The position numbers and the translations under genes are program-made. This document shows positions 25,823 through 34,919 of a stretch of 64,000 nt of DNA, in pieces (within the stretch, counting starts at the first letter, position 1; each line of letters opens with the position of its first letter). The notes beneath the pieces are model-generated. The model was not told the origin of the DNA, searched no databases, and worked only from the letters and a program-made list of their open reading frames with translations. Location of the stretch: the NCBI RefSeq assembly GCF_019139535.1, contig NZ_CP077073.1, forward strand, positions 447,501 through 511,500, read 5' to 3'. This stretch comes from Pseudomonas muyukensis. Lineage in GTDB: Bacteria; Pseudomonadota; Gammaproteobacteria; Pseudomonadales; Pseudomonadaceae.

Positions 25823-25940
25823 AGTGCCCTCAATTGCGCCCATTCCAGGCGCTTTTATTCGGGGGTGGCTGGACGCATGCGCGCACAGTATTCGTTGATC
25901 GACTGCCACGAATGCCCTGGCCACCGGGTACCGCTATGTC

Positions 25941-25979
25941 AAAAAGGCCAGCGAGGCGTCGCTCTCGCGCCCCGCTGGC
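25941..25979 (-). terminator. Possible terminator between gabD and gabT
   Basis: Reading leftward, GCCAGCG (25979-25973) and CGCTGGC (25953-25947) form a 7-bp stem around a GC-rich loop, followed by CTTTTT. It lies 25 bp after gabD and about 120 bp before gabT, so it may set the ratio of the two gene products. Confidence 0.55.
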
Positions 25980-26004
25980 AGAGGTAAAACCGTTTACCTG
26001 GCGA

Positions 26005-27447
26005 TCAGACGCTGATGCACAGGTATTTGATCTCGAGGTAGTCCTCGATACCGTACTTGGAACCTTCGCGGCCCAGGCCCGAGGCCTTGATGCCGCCGAA
26101 CGGCGCGACTTCGTTGGAGATCAGGCCGGTGTTGATGCCGACCATGCCGTATTCCAGGGCTTCGGCGACACGGAACACGCGGCTCATGTCGCGGGCATAG
26201 AAGTACGACGCCAGGCCGAACTCGGTGTCGTTGGACATGGCGATGACTTCGGCCTCGTCCTTGAAGCGGAACAGCGGCGCCAGTGGGCCGAAGGTCTCTT
26301 CCTTGGCCACGGCAGCGGTCTTCGGCACGTCGACCAGGATGGTCGGCTCGAAGAAGTTGCCTTCGATCAGCTTGCCGCCGGACAGCACCTTGGCGCCCTT
26401 GGATACCGCGTCCTCGATGTGCTCCTGGACCTTGGCGACAGCCTTGCCGTCGATCAGCGGGCCAGTGGTGGTGCCTTCTTCCAGGCCGTTGCCGATCTTG
26501 AGCTTGGCCACAGCGGCCTTGAGCTTCTCGGCGAACGCGTCGTAGACGCCATCCTGCACGTAGATGCGGTTGGCGCAGACGCAGGTCTGGCCGTTGTTGC
26601 GGTACTTGGAGATGATCGCGCCCTCGACCGCCTTGTCCAGGTCGGCGTCGTCGAACACGATGAACGGCGCGTTGCCGCCCAGCTCCAGGGAAACCTTCTT
26701 GATGTCCTTGGCGCACTCTTCCATCAGCTGGCGACCAATTTCGGTCGAGCCGGTGAAGGACAGCTTGCGTACCAGCGAGTTGCCGGTCAGCTCGCTGCCG
26801 ACTTCGCCGGCGCTGCCGGTGATCACGCTGAGCACGCCAGCCGGGATCCCGGCGCGGGTCGCCAGTTCGACCAGGGCCAGGGCGGAGTACGGGGTCTGCG
26901 AAGCAGGCTTGAGCACCATGGTGCAACCGGCGGCCAGGGCCGGGCCGGCTTTACGGGTGATCATCGCGGCCGGGAAGTTCCATGGGGTGATGGCGGCGGT
27001 AACGCCGATCGGCTGCTTGATGACGATCAGGCGCTTGTCTGGCTGGTGGCCCGGAATGACGTCGCCGTAGACGCGCTTGGCTTCCTCGGCGAACCACTCG
27101 ATGAACGAGGCGGCGTAGGCGATTTCGCCCTTGGCTTCGGCCAGTGGCTTGCCTTGCTCGGTGGTCATCAGGCGGGCCAGGTCGTCCTGGTGCTCGATCA
27201 TCAGCTCGAACCAGCGGCGCAGCTTGCCGGCACGCTCCTTGGCGGTCAGTGCGCGCCAGGCCGGCAGGGCCTTGTCGGCGGCCTCGATGGCGCGGCGGGT
27301 CTCGGCGGCGCCCATCTTCGGCACGCTGCCGATCACTTCACCGGTGGCCGGGTTGGTCACCTTGATGGTCTGGCCGCTGTCCGCATCCAGCCACTCACCA
27401 TTGATGAAGGCTTGCTGGCGGAACAACTGAGCGTCTTTGAGCTGCAT
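26005..27447 (-). CDS. gabD: Succinate-semialdehyde dehydrogenase (NADP+)
   Basis: A 480-residue aldehyde dehydrogenase oxidising succinate semialdehyde to succinate, the step after GabT. The ALDH motifs are present: ITPWNFPAAMITRK near 150, FTGSTEIGR near 230, the catalytic Glu in SLELGGNAPF near 254 and the catalytic Cys in NNGQTCVCANR near 288. The C-terminus ends IKYLCISV. CVCANR, with two Cys around the active site, is usual for GabD. The start at 27447 has GGGAAG upstream. Confidence 0.95.
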   Translation of the reverse strand: MQLKDAQLFRQQAFINGEWLDADSGQTIKVTNPATGEVIGSVPKMGAAETRRAIEAADKALPAWRALTAKERAGKLRRWFELMIEHQDDLARLMTTEQGKPLAEAKGEIAYAASFIEWFAEEAKRVYGDVIPGHQPDKRLIVIKQPIGVTAAITPWNFPAAMITRKAGPALAAGCTMVLKPASQTPYSALALVELATRAGIPAGVLSVITGSAGEVGSELTGNSLVRKLSFTGSTEIGRQLMEECAKDIKKVSLELGGNAPFIVFDDADLDKAVEGAIISKYRNNGQTCVCANRIYVQDGVYDAFAEKLKAAVAKLKIGNGLEEGTTTGPLIDGKAVAKVQEHIEDAVSKGAKVLSGGKLIEGNFFEPTILVDVPKTAAVAKEETFGPLAPLFRFKDEAEVIAMSNDTEFGLASYFYARDMSRVFRVAEALEYGMVGINTGLISNEVAPFGGIKASGLGREGSKYGIEDYLEIKYLCISV

Positions 27448-27553
27448 GTCGGCTTCCCTTAACTGCGAATTTTGATTGTTGAAAAGGCGCCCCCTAAAGG
27501 GGGGCGGCCGTCAGGAATTCGTGCACCAGGGTGTTCGACGCCTGGGTGCCGAG

Positions 27554-27571
27554 CGTTTGAAATCTCAAACG
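27554..27571. promoter_or_regulatory. Palindrome upstream of gabD, possible operator
   Basis: cgtttgaaatctcaaacg is a perfect inverted repeat (7-bp arms, 4-bp spacer) about 107 bp before the gabD start. It has the size of a dimeric repressor or activator site. No regulator gene is adjacent and the factor is unknown. A second inverted repeat, ggcgccccctaaaggggg (27487-27504), lies nearer the gene. Confidence 0.4.
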
Positions 27572-27656
27572 GAATGCTAAGCGGGCGCTAGGGTGTTGGA
27601 CAATAGGCTGTTCGAAAAAAAGAACGAGTGGTCGGAATTCAGATCAGTGGAAATGC

Positions 27657-27707
27657 ATCGCGGGGCAAGTCGCATGGGCGCTGCGCCGCTGCGACTTGCC
27701 CCGCGAT
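27657..27707. repeat. Perfect 18-bp inverted repeat (REP/terminator)
   Basis: Arms at 27657-27674 (atcgcggggcaagtcgca) and 27690-27707 are perfectly complementary around a 15-nt GC loop. It sits 22 bp after the end of the leftward arylsulfotransferase gene and probably ends or protects that transcript. Confidence 0.75.
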
Positions 27708-27729
27708 AGGGCCCTGGAAGGTTAGTCCA

Positions 27730-29403
27730 TCAGAACGCCTTGTCGAGGTCGATCACCAGCGCCCGGTAGCCCACGCTGCCTGGCTGGCGACTGTGCACTT
27801 TCAGCTCCACCGCCACCTCCTGGGTGCCCCGGCGCACCTCATTGAGCACGGTGGTGGTGAGTTTCTCGGGCGTCAGGAAGTTCACCGAAGCCGAATAGAT
27901 GAACTGGGTGTCGGTATCTGCCCGGTAGGCCACCACCGAGGTGATCGGGCTGTACCACTCATCCCCGCGCTCCTTGCCGTACTGCCACACCTGCTCGACC
28001 GTGCCCTTGGCCTCGTCGACCTTGTACTCCACCGCCCGGCTGTAGTTGCCGCTCAGCTTGGTCGGCCCGAAGTCACGGCCCCAGCCATTGTCGAACACGG
28101 TCAAGGTACCGCGCCCGGTCAGCCAGGCGGTGTGCTGGGTCCATGACCACTCGAAGCCCTCGCCCACCGGCTTGAGCACCTTGTCCTGAAGATGCGCCGG
28201 CCAGCCTTGGGGCGCGGCGAGAATCCACTTCACCTGCTTGTCGCGAGCGATCTTCACCACCCCCTGGTGGCGGGCTGAAACGATGATGCTGTCGTCATCG
28301 GCATCGTAGTCGATGGCATTGACATGGGCCCAGTTGCGCCCGGTGCCGACGCCCGGCGTGTCGCCGAATGGCAGGTCGCCCTCGGCCAGCTCGTTGGCCA
28401 GGCGCTCGTCCTGCTTGGGTAGCCCGGCCGGCAGTTGGATGGCCGCCTTGCCCAAGGTCTCCAGCAGGTCGCCACGATAGGGGTCGAGGATCTGGTTCAA
28501 GTCCCAGAAGTCCAACACGTCGCCGGCTTCGTCGACCTCGATGACATGGTCGCGGATCGAGCGCACGCGCTTGCCGTCCGGGCGGCGGTAGTCGCTGGTG
28601 CCGACCCGCAGCAGGTAGGTGCCGTTGACGGTTTCGCGGATCTCGTGGGAGAAGTCGGCGAACTTGTCCGGTAGGTTGCGCTGCCACACCTGCCGGCCCA
28701 GCAGGTCGTACTTCGAATAGGTCTGGCCCTGGCCCCAGATCAGCTTGCCGTCACGGGTCTGGTGGAAACCCATGGTCCCGCCCAGGCCGTCGCGACGGTT
28801 GGAATCGTGAATCTGCTCGATGTCCAGGTACCAGCGCACGTCGCCATTGCTGTCGGCGATCCAGTTGTTGCCCACCTGGTCCCACTCGGCGGCGCCGCCC
28901 AGGCCGTTCCACTTGAAGGCCCGCCCACCGGGGATCTCGCCGAGCAGGTGGTTGAACAGGTACAGGCGCTGTTCGAAGCCCGGCGCTACCTTGACCGGCT
29001 CGACACGGGGCAGCGCGGCGGTCTGCCTGGCCACCACCGGCAGGCGCACGGCCGGGGCGTAGATCTGGTAGTGCTCACGGATACGCTCGCCGTCGAGCTT
29101 GTAGCTCACCTCGACCTGGTTGACATGATCCGGGTACAGGCCGAATACCGGGATGCCGCCGTAGGTCCACAGCGCGCGGTCGGACACCTGGTAAGCGATG
29201 TCGACGCCGCGCTCGCCACGGCCCAGCACGCGCACATGGGCGGCACCCAGGGCACGCCCACCGTCGCGGATGATCGCCGTCAGCGGCGCCAGGCGGTAGG
29301 GGTTGACCACCACGTCGCCGAGCAAGGCTTCATCGCGGTCGGGCACCTTGGCAGTCAGGCAGGCGCCCTCAGGCAGGTCATGGGGTTGGGTCTTGGCATT
29401 CAT
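27730..29403 (-). CDS. Arylsulfotransferase (AssT family)
   Basis: A 557-residue protein of the bacterial arylsulfate sulfotransferase family (PF05935), which moves sulfate from a phenyl sulfate ester to a phenolic acceptor. The six-bladed propeller signatures are seen: DFSHEIRETVNGTYLLRVG, NWAHVNAIDYDADDDSIIVS with RHQG, and WTQHTAW; the three His and an Arg are the expected active-site residues. Unlike E. coli AssT it has no signal peptide and only one Cys, so a cytosolic enzyme is likely. It has two Met and one Cys in total. It is cotranscribed behind the TonB receptor. I recall a gene named astA at this place in P. putida S-313. Confidence 0.88.
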   Translation of the reverse strand: MNAKTQPHDLPEGACLTAKVPDRDEALLGDVVVNPYRLAPLTAIIRDGGRALGAAHVRVLGRGERGVDIAYQVSDRALWTYGGIPVFGLYPDHVNQVEVSYKLDGERIREHYQIYAPAVRLPVVARQTAALPRVEPVKVAPGFEQRLYLFNHLLGEIPGGRAFKWNGLGGAAEWDQVGNNWIADSNGDVRWYLDIEQIHDSNRRDGLGGTMGFHQTRDGKLIWGQGQTYSKYDLLGRQVWQRNLPDKFADFSHEIRETVNGTYLLRVGTSDYRRPDGKRVRSIRDHVIEVDEAGDVLDFWDLNQILDPYRGDLLETLGKAAIQLPAGLPKQDERLANELAEGDLPFGDTPGVGTGRNWAHVNAIDYDADDDSIIVSARHQGVVKIARDKQVKWILAAPQGWPAHLQDKVLKPVGEGFEWSWTQHTAWLTGRGTLTVFDNGWGRDFGPTKLSGNYSRAVEYKVDEAKGTVEQVWQYGKERGDEWYSPITSVVAYRADTDTQFIYSASVNFLTPEKLTTTVLNEVRRGTQEVAVELKVHSRQPGSVGYRALVIDLDKAF

Positions 29404-29420
29404 GGCAAAGCTCCTTGTGC

Positions 29421-31757
29421 TCAGAAGTCGTAACGGGCGGTGGCGCCCAGGGTGCGCGGAGTCCCCAGCACCCCGGCATAACCGCCGTTGGCGGAGTTCC
29501 ACAGGCTGGTGAAGTAGGTCTTGTCGCCGGCGTTCTTCAGCCACAGCGACAGGTCGAGCACGCCGTCGCCCTGGTCCAGGCGCACGCCGGTGGACAGGTT
29601 GACGATGGCGTAGCTGGGGATCTGCCCGTAGTCGGAGTCGTCGATGGTGCCCACGGCCTTGGAACGGAAGGCGTAGCTGGCCGTGACGTAGGGCTCGATG
29701 CGATCGCTCAACTGCCACTTGTACTGGCCGTTGAGGTTGGCGATGTACTTGGAGGCGCCCACCACCTGGTGGCCAGACAGGTCGCAGGTGGCGGCGGCGT
29801 TGGCCAGGCTGATTTCCGGCGGGCACGGCGCGTCGTCGTACTTGGTGTAGCGCACGTCGTTCCACGAGCCGTTGAAGTTCAGCGTCAGCCCGCGCAGCGG
29901 CGCTGCCGTGGCCTCGAACTCCAGGCCGCGGGAGCGCACGCTGCCGGCGTTGGCCAGGTACTGCACGCGGTTGACCTGGTCGTAGACGTTGGCCTGGTAG
30001 CCGTGCACCTCGGTCCAGAACAGGTTGCTGTTCAGTTGCAGGCGGTTGTCGAACCAACTGCTCTTGATGCCGAGTTCGGCGTTGTTGGCGCGCTCGGTGC
30101 CCACCAGCAGCGAATCGGTGCCCAGCCGTGGCGCGGCGCCGACGGTGAGGTTGACGCCGCCGGACTTCTCGCCGTGGGACAGGCTGGCGTAGCCCAGCAG
30201 ATCATCGCTGAAGCGGTAGCTCAGGCTCAGCAGCCCGGATGGCGCGAAGCTGTACTGGTTGAGGTCGCCCGAATCGTAGGCGCCCACCCGGCCCTGGCGA
30301 GCGGTCGCGGCCGCGCCGCTGACCGGCGCGCCACCGGCCGGCGCGTCGCGGGTCACCCAGGCGCTCTTCTCTTCATAGGTGCCGCGCACCCCGGCGGTGA
30401 AGTCCAGGCGCTCGGTAAGGTGCCAGGTGCCCTGGGCGAACAGCGCGTAGCTGTCGGTATCGATATGGCCATTGCCGATCGTGGTGACGTTCGCCAGGGC
30501 GCCGGCCGGCGTGAGGTTCCAGATATCAGCCTGCGGGCCGTTGTAGGTGAACGACTTGTTGTCCAGGTCCTGCTTGAAGTAATAGGCGCCGAGCACGTAG
30601 TCGAAGAAACCACCAGTGGGCGAGGCCAGGCGGATTTCCTGGGAATACTGCTTGTCGCGCACCGAAACACCGGCGTTGTAGAACACCGGCACATTGAGGC
30701 CGTCGTCGTTGCGCGGGGTGAAGTCCCACCAGCGGTAGGCGCTGATCGAGGTAAGGGTGAAGTCGTTGGGCAGGGTCCAGTTGGCCTCCACCGAGGTGCC
30801 GCCCTGGAACACCTTGACCATCTGGTCGGAATCGAAATTGACCTTGCGGTCCTTGCCCGACACCAGCGTGGCACCGGCCTGGCGCGCCAGGCTTTCATAG
30901 CGGTTGACGCCGTTGAGGGTCGGCCCGGTGCTGTACAGGCTGAGGATGCCGTTGTCGGAATTTTCTTCGTTGTATTCGCCAATCCAGCGCAGGTTGAAGG
31001 TTTCGCTGGGCTTGAACAGCAGCTGGGTACGCAAACCCTGGCGCTTGCCACCGTTGAGGTCATGGCCGTTGTAGACGTTCTTCACATAGCCGTCGTCCTC
31101 GGTGTGGTAGGCGCTGATGCGCCCGGCCAGGGTATCGGTCAGAGGGCCGGAGAAGCTGCCCTGGGTCTGCCAGTAACCGTCCTCGCCCAGTGACGACTGC
31201 ACGCTGCCCTCGCGCTGGAAGGTGGGCTTGCGCGTGGTGATGTTGAGCACCCCGGCGGTGGTGTTCTTGCCGAACAGCGTGCCCTGCGGGCCGCGCAACA
31301 CCTCCAGCTGCTCGACGTCGAGCAGGTCGAACACCGCCATGCCCGGCCGCCCCAGGTAGACGTTGTCCAGGTACACGCCGACGCTGCCTTCCAGGCCATC
31401 GCTGGCCGGGTTGTTGCCCAGGCCACGGATCGAAATGCTCGACTGGCGGGCATGCACATACGAGACGTTGGTGCTCGGCACCAGTTGCTGCAGGTCCTGC
31501 ACCCGATAGATTCGCTGGGTTTCCAGGGTTTCGCTGCTCAGCACGCTGATTGGCGTGGGCACGCTCTGCGCGCTCTCTTCACGGCGCCGGGCATTGACGG
31601 TGACGGTGCCAAGCTGGGTGTCCTGGGCGACCACCGGTGCGGCGCTGGCCGCTTGCTCGGCGAAGCTGCTGCCGGCGGCGGCCAGCAGCACCCCGGCCGC
31701 CAGGGGTTGCAAAGCGATCGCCGACGCGCGCGCCGGCCAACGGGAAAGTCGGGACAT
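29421..31757 (-). CDS. sftP: TonB-dependent outer-membrane receptor (SftP-like)
   Basis: A 778-residue outer-membrane receptor. It has a signal peptide (to about 38, ending SSFAEQ), plug domain with TVTVNARRREESAQSVPTPISV as TonB-box region and SSISIRGLGNNPAS, LEVLRGPQGTLFGKNTTAGVLNI, then a 22-strand barrel ending in ATARYDF with the C-terminal Phe. It contains just three Met and two Cys. It is divergent from a LysR regulator and upstream of the arylsulfotransferase gene, so sulfate esters are the likely ligands. GGAG lies 8 bp before ATG 31757. Confidence 0.88.
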   Translation of the reverse strand: MSRLSRWPARASAIALQPLAAGVLLAAAGSSFAEQAASAAPVVAQDTQLGTVTVNARRREESAQSVPTPISVLSSETLETQRIYRVQDLQQLVPSTNVSYVHARQSSISIRGLGNNPASDGLEGSVGVYLDNVYLGRPGMAVFDLLDVEQLEVLRGPQGTLFGKNTTAGVLNITTRKPTFQREGSVQSSLGEDGYWQTQGSFSGPLTDTLAGRISAYHTEDDGYVKNVYNGHDLNGGKRQGLRTQLLFKPSETFNLRWIGEYNEENSDNGILSLYSTGPTLNGVNRYESLARQAGATLVSGKDRKVNFDSDQMVKVFQGGTSVEANWTLPNDFTLTSISAYRWWDFTPRNDDGLNVPVFYNAGVSVRDKQYSQEIRLASPTGGFFDYVLGAYYFKQDLDNKSFTYNGPQADIWNLTPAGALANVTTIGNGHIDTDSYALFAQGTWHLTERLDFTAGVRGTYEEKSAWVTRDAPAGGAPVSGAAATARQGRVGAYDSGDLNQYSFAPSGLLSLSYRFSDDLLGYASLSHGEKSGGVNLTVGAAPRLGTDSLLVGTERANNAELGIKSSWFDNRLQLNSNLFWTEVHGYQANVYDQVNRVQYLANAGSVRSRGLEFEATAAPLRGLTLNFNGSWNDVRYTKYDDAPCPPEISLANAAATCDLSGHQVVGASKYIANLNGQYKWQLSDRIEPYVTASYAFRSKAVGTIDDSDYGQIPSYAIVNLSTGVRLDQGDGVLDLSLWLKNAGDKTYFTSLWNSANGGYAGVLGTPRTLGATARYDF

Positions 31758-31949
31758 GCAAATGCTCCTTGAGGCATGGGCCCAGGCGAGCATTTCCGTT
31801 GGCGGAACCGAATCGCGGTCAGGCGGGCTTATATTCTTTTAAGAGATATAAATATTTGTAATTCATATTTTGTGGAATAAGTGACTCCCTTTATAAGGTT
31901 CCCAACCCTTCCCAGCAATTGCATTCCACCGAAAGTTTCCATGTAGACA
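31758..31949. promoter_or_regulatory. Divergent promoter region of sftP and sftR
   Basis: This is an AT-rich 190-bp region. The stretch 31829-31851 (ttatattcttttaagagata..) is an imperfect palindrome of a size suited to a LysR-type regulator. TTATTCC, a CysB-like half-site, reads leftward at about 31874-31880. No clear -35/-10 pair can be assigned to either gene. Confidence 0.4.
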
Positions 31950-32855
31950 ATGCATATCGACCTGCGCCAACTCCGTCACTTCATCGCCCTTGTCGAACAC
32001 CGCAGTTTCGTCGGCGCGGCAGCGGCGGTGAACCTCTCGCAATCGGCCTTCAGCCGCAGCATCCAGACGCTGGAACACAACGTCGGCTGCCGCCTGGTCG
32101 ACCGCGCCAGCAAGGAGCTGGCGCCGACCCGCCAGGGCTTGCTGGTGCTGGAGCATTCGCGGCGGCTGGTGCATGGCGCGCACAACCTGGTCAACGAGAT
32201 CAACCAGTTCAACGGCGCCACTACCGGGGTGGTGCGCTTCGGCTCGGGGCCGGCGCCGGCCGGTGGCCTGGTGCCCCGGGCCGTGGCCCGCTTCGTCGCC
32301 GAGTACCCGGCGGCGCGCACCTGCTTCCAGGTGGATAACTGGCAGGCGCTGAACCGCCGCCTGATGGCCGAGGAGATCGAGTTCTTCGTCGCCGATACCC
32401 GTCAGTTCGAGGCCGACCCGGACTACCAGGTGCACAAGCTGGCGCCGCAGCGCTGGCACTTCTGCTGCCGGGCCGGGCATCCACTGGCCGAGCTTGCCGA
32501 GGTGCGTGCGCGGGACCTGTTCAGCTATCCGCTGGCGACCACCTTCCGCCCGCCGAACATCCGCAAGATCCTTAGCGACCTCAGTGGGCGGCAAGACTTC
32601 CTGCCCAGTGTCGAGTGCGAGCATGGCTATGCACTGCTCAACGTGGTGCTGCACTCGGACACCATCGGCATCGCCTGTAGCGCCAACCTGCGACCCTACG
32701 ACGGGCTGGTCGCGCTGAAGCTGGTGGACCTGGCGCCGGAGCAGGAAGAGGCGTTCTATACCCGCTATGGGGTGGTGAGCCGGGTGGGGTATGGCTTGTC
32801 GGCGTTGGCGCGGGGGTTGGTGAAGCAGCTGATTGCCTGTGATAGCGAGTTGTAG
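31950..32855 (+). CDS. sftR: LysR-type regulator (SftR-like)
   Basis: A 301-residue LysR regulator. The N-terminal winged helix-turn-helix is LRQLRHFIALVEHRSFVGAA..LSQSAFSRSIQTLE, followed by a LysR substrate domain from about 92. It is divergent from sftP and close to the ats genes, which matches SftR of P. putida S-313, an activator of sulfate-ester genes under sulfur limitation. It has seven Cys, in sharp contrast with the nearly Cys-free proteins it probably controls. Confidence 0.85.
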   Translation: MHIDLRQLRHFIALVEHRSFVGAAAAVNLSQSAFSRSIQTLEHNVGCRLVDRASKELAPTRQGLLVLEHSRRLVHGAHNLVNEINQFNGATTGVVRFGSGPAPAGGLVPRAVARFVAEYPAARTCFQVDNWQALNRRLMAEEIEFFVADTRQFEADPDYQVHKLAPQRWHFCCRAGHPLAELAEVRARDLFSYPLATTFRPPNIRKILSDLSGRQDFLPSVECEHGYALLNVVLHSDTIGIACSANLRPYDGLVALKLVDLAPEQEEAFYTRYGVVSRVGYGLSALARGLVKQLIACDSEL

Positions 32856-32858
32856 CGG

Positions 32859-32940
32859 ACAGGGGCCGCTCCCACAGGGGAACAAGATCTCCTGGTAGGA
32901 GCGGCCTGGTGTCGCGAAAGGGCCGCAAAGCAGCCCCAGC
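32859..32940. repeat. REP-like repeat between convergent genes
   Basis: Contains ggggccgctcccacagggg and then ggtaggagcggcctggtgtcg with gggccgcaaagcagcccc, the same words as in the two large REP hairpins. It lies between sftR and the convergent atsK and may terminate both. Confidence 0.7.
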
Positions 32941-32944
32941 AATC

Positions 32945-33850
32945 TCAGCCCTTGCGCGTGGTCCGACTCAGTTGCCCATCCACCCCCACCGGCACCTCGC
33001 CGGCCAGGGTCACCCGGCGCACGATGCGCGGCTGGGTGCCGTAGTCGTCCACTGCGTAATGCTGGGTCGCGCGGTTGTCCCAGATCGCCACGTCGCCGGC
33101 CTGCCAGCGCCAGCGCACGGTGTTCTCCAACCGCGTCACGTGCCCCTGCAGCAGCGCGAACAGGTGCTGCGAGTCGGCCAGCGAATAGCCCTTGATGCGC
33201 TTGACGAAATGCCCCAGCTGCAACGTCCGCTCGCCGCTGATCGGGTGCACGCGCACCACCGGGTGCTCGGTTTCGTACACGGTGGAGGTGAACACCTTGC
33301 GGTAGCGCTCGAGCTTGGCCGGGTCGACGTCGGGCTTGACGCTGGCGTAGTCGTATTCGTTGCTGTGCACCGCCCACAGCTGATCGGCCAAGGCGCGCAA
33401 TGGCTCGGGCAACTCCTGGTAGGCCGCGGCGGTGTTGGCCCACACCGTGTCGCCGCCGGCGGCTGGCGCCAGCACGCTACGCAGGATCGAGGCCTTGGGG
33501 TAGGCATCGACGAAGGTCACGTCGGTATGCCAGGAGTTGGCCCGCTGGCCTTCGGCGCCGTCCAGTTGCAGTAGGTAGCTGGTGCCGTCCACCACCGGCA
33601 CGGTGGGGTGGGCGATGGGCTCGCCGAGCAGTTGGGCGAAGGCTTCCTGGCCCACGTCGTCCAGGTGGGTCTGGGCGCGGAAGAAGATCACCTTGTGCCG
33701 CACCAGCGCCGCCTGGATGGCGTCGACAGTGGCCGGGTCGAGGTCGGCGGACAGCTTGATGCCACGAATCTCGGCGCCAATGCGCCCGGCAACGGGGTGG
33801 ATGTCGAGTTCGAGAGGTTGCGGCGCGGTGGCCAGTGCGGCGTTGCTCAT
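32945..33850 (-). CDS. atsK: Alkylsulfatase AtsK, 2-oxoglutarate/Fe(II) dioxygenase
   Basis: A 301-residue TauD/TfdA-family enzyme that oxidises the carbon next to the sulfate of alkyl sulfate esters, releasing sulfate and an aldehyde with 2-oxoglutarate as cosubstrate. The iron ligands HxD are in [11 protein letters not shown] and the distal His in [11 protein letters not shown], with the 2-oxoglutarate-binding Arg in [10 protein letters not shown]. From memory the sequence matches AtsK of P. putida S-313 very closely. There is no Cys and only the initiator Met. The ATG at 33850 is preferred to an upstream start as it gives the known N-terminus [10 protein letters not shown]. Confidence 0.93.
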   Translation of the reverse strand: MSNAALATAPQPLELDIHPVAGRIGAEIRGIKLSADLDPATVDAIQAALVRHKVIFFRAQTHLDDVGQEAFAQLLGEPIAHPTVPVVDGTSYLLQLDGAEGQRANSWHTDVTFVDAYPKASILRSVLAPAAGGDTVWANTAAAYQELPEPLRALADQLWAVHSNEYDYASVKPDVDPAKLERYRKVFTSTVYETEHPVVRVHPISGERTLQLGHFVKRIKGYSLADSQHLFALLQGHVTRLENTVRWRWQAGDVAIWDNRATQHYAVDDYGTQPRIVRRVTLAGEVPVGVDGQLSRTTRKG

Positions 33851-33878
33851 GGTCGTGGTCCTCAGGGTTGTTGTCGGG

Positions 33879-34919
33879 TCAGCGGGCGGCCTGGATGGCC
33901 TGGCCCTGTTGCAGGGCAGCATCGAGAAAACGCGGCTCGATCCAGTCGGCGACCTGGAAGCCGCGGCGGATCAGGCGCTCCTTGGCGGCCAGGTCGACGC
34001 CCTGTTGCAGCAGGGCGACGAAGCCTGGGTCCAGACGAGGGTCGAAGTAGTCGGCAAGGTTCTCCTGGGCCAGGTCATCGCGCAGGATCGCCGCCGGCCA
34101 ATTGGCACTGTTGGCCACCAGCGCGACATAGGCGTCGCGGTTGTGTTCGTCACGCAGCCACTTCACCGCCTGCTGCTGGGCGTTGACCAGGCGTTGGGTG
34201 AGGTCCGGGTGCTGGCGAATGAATGCACCGGTCCCCAACAACACTGCCTGGGTACTGCCCGCGCCCTTGAGGTCGCGGGAGTTGACCGGCAGCTCGACCA
34301 GGCCGCGCTCGCGCAGCGACAGCAGGTTCGACAGGCCCCAGGTGGCATCGATCTGCTTGGCCGCCAGTGCGGCATTGGCGGCGTTGAAGTCCAGGTTGAT
34401 GACTTTCAGTTCTCGCTCGCTCAGCCCCTGGCTGGCCAGGGCGCTGGCGAACGACAGCTGGTTGGCGGTGCCGCGGAATACCGCCACACGCTTGCCCTTG
34501 AGGTCCTGCAGGCTGTGGATGCCCGAGCCCGGCACCACCCCGAGGTAGCTCTTCACCCCGCGCACCCCGGCGGATAGCACGCGGGTGTCCAGGCCGTTGG
34601 CCTTGCCGATGATCGCCGCCAGGTCGCCCAGGTAGGCGAAATCCGCCTGGCCGTTGGCCAGGGCTTCGTTGACCACCGGCCCCGCGCCCTTGAAGAAGCG
34701 CCAGTCGATGCGGATGCCGTCCTTGGCGAATTCTTTTTCCAGCAGTTGCTGGTCGCGCAGCACATCCACCACGCCGCCGGCGGCCGGCTTGCTGCCGGCG
34801 CTGAGGTCCGGCACGGCAATGCGGATAACGTCGGGCTGGGCGGCATCGGCAACTGCTGGCAGGGCACCCAGCAGGCCGACGAACAAGGGGGTGAGCAAGT
34901 GGCGCAAGACGGTTCTCAT
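33879..34919 (-). CDS. atsR: AtsR, periplasmic sulfate-ester/sulfonate binding protein
   Basis: A 346-residue SsuA/AtsR-type solute-binding protein with a signal peptide (to about 26, ALPAVADA) and the family core [39 protein letters not shown]. It has no Cys and no Met after signal cleavage. It ends 28 bp before atsK on the same strand, giving an atsR-atsK operon divergent from atsBC, the arrangement I recall for P. putida S-313. AAGGAG lies before the ATG. Confidence 0.88.
   Translation of the reverse strand: MRTVLRHLLTPLFVGLLGALPAVADAAQPDVIRIAVPDLSAGSKPAAGGVVDVLRDQQLLEKEFAKDGIRIDWRFFKGAGPVVNEALANGQADFAYLGDLAAIIGKANGLDTRVLSAGVRGVKSYLGVVPGSGIHSLQDLKGKRVAVFRGTANQLSFASALASQGLSERELKVINLDFNAANAALAAKQIDATWGLSNLLSLRERGLVELPVNSRDLKGAGSTQAVLLGTGAFIRQHPDLTQRLVNAQQQAVKWLRDEHNRDAYVALVANSANWPAAILRDDLAQENLADYFDPRLDPGFVALLQQGVDLAAKERLIRRGFQVADWIEPRFLDAALQQGQAIQAAR

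Noticed and set aside
25937-25942. TTGACA reading leftward as -35 for gabT
   Set aside because: No -10-like sequence lies 16-18 bp downstream.
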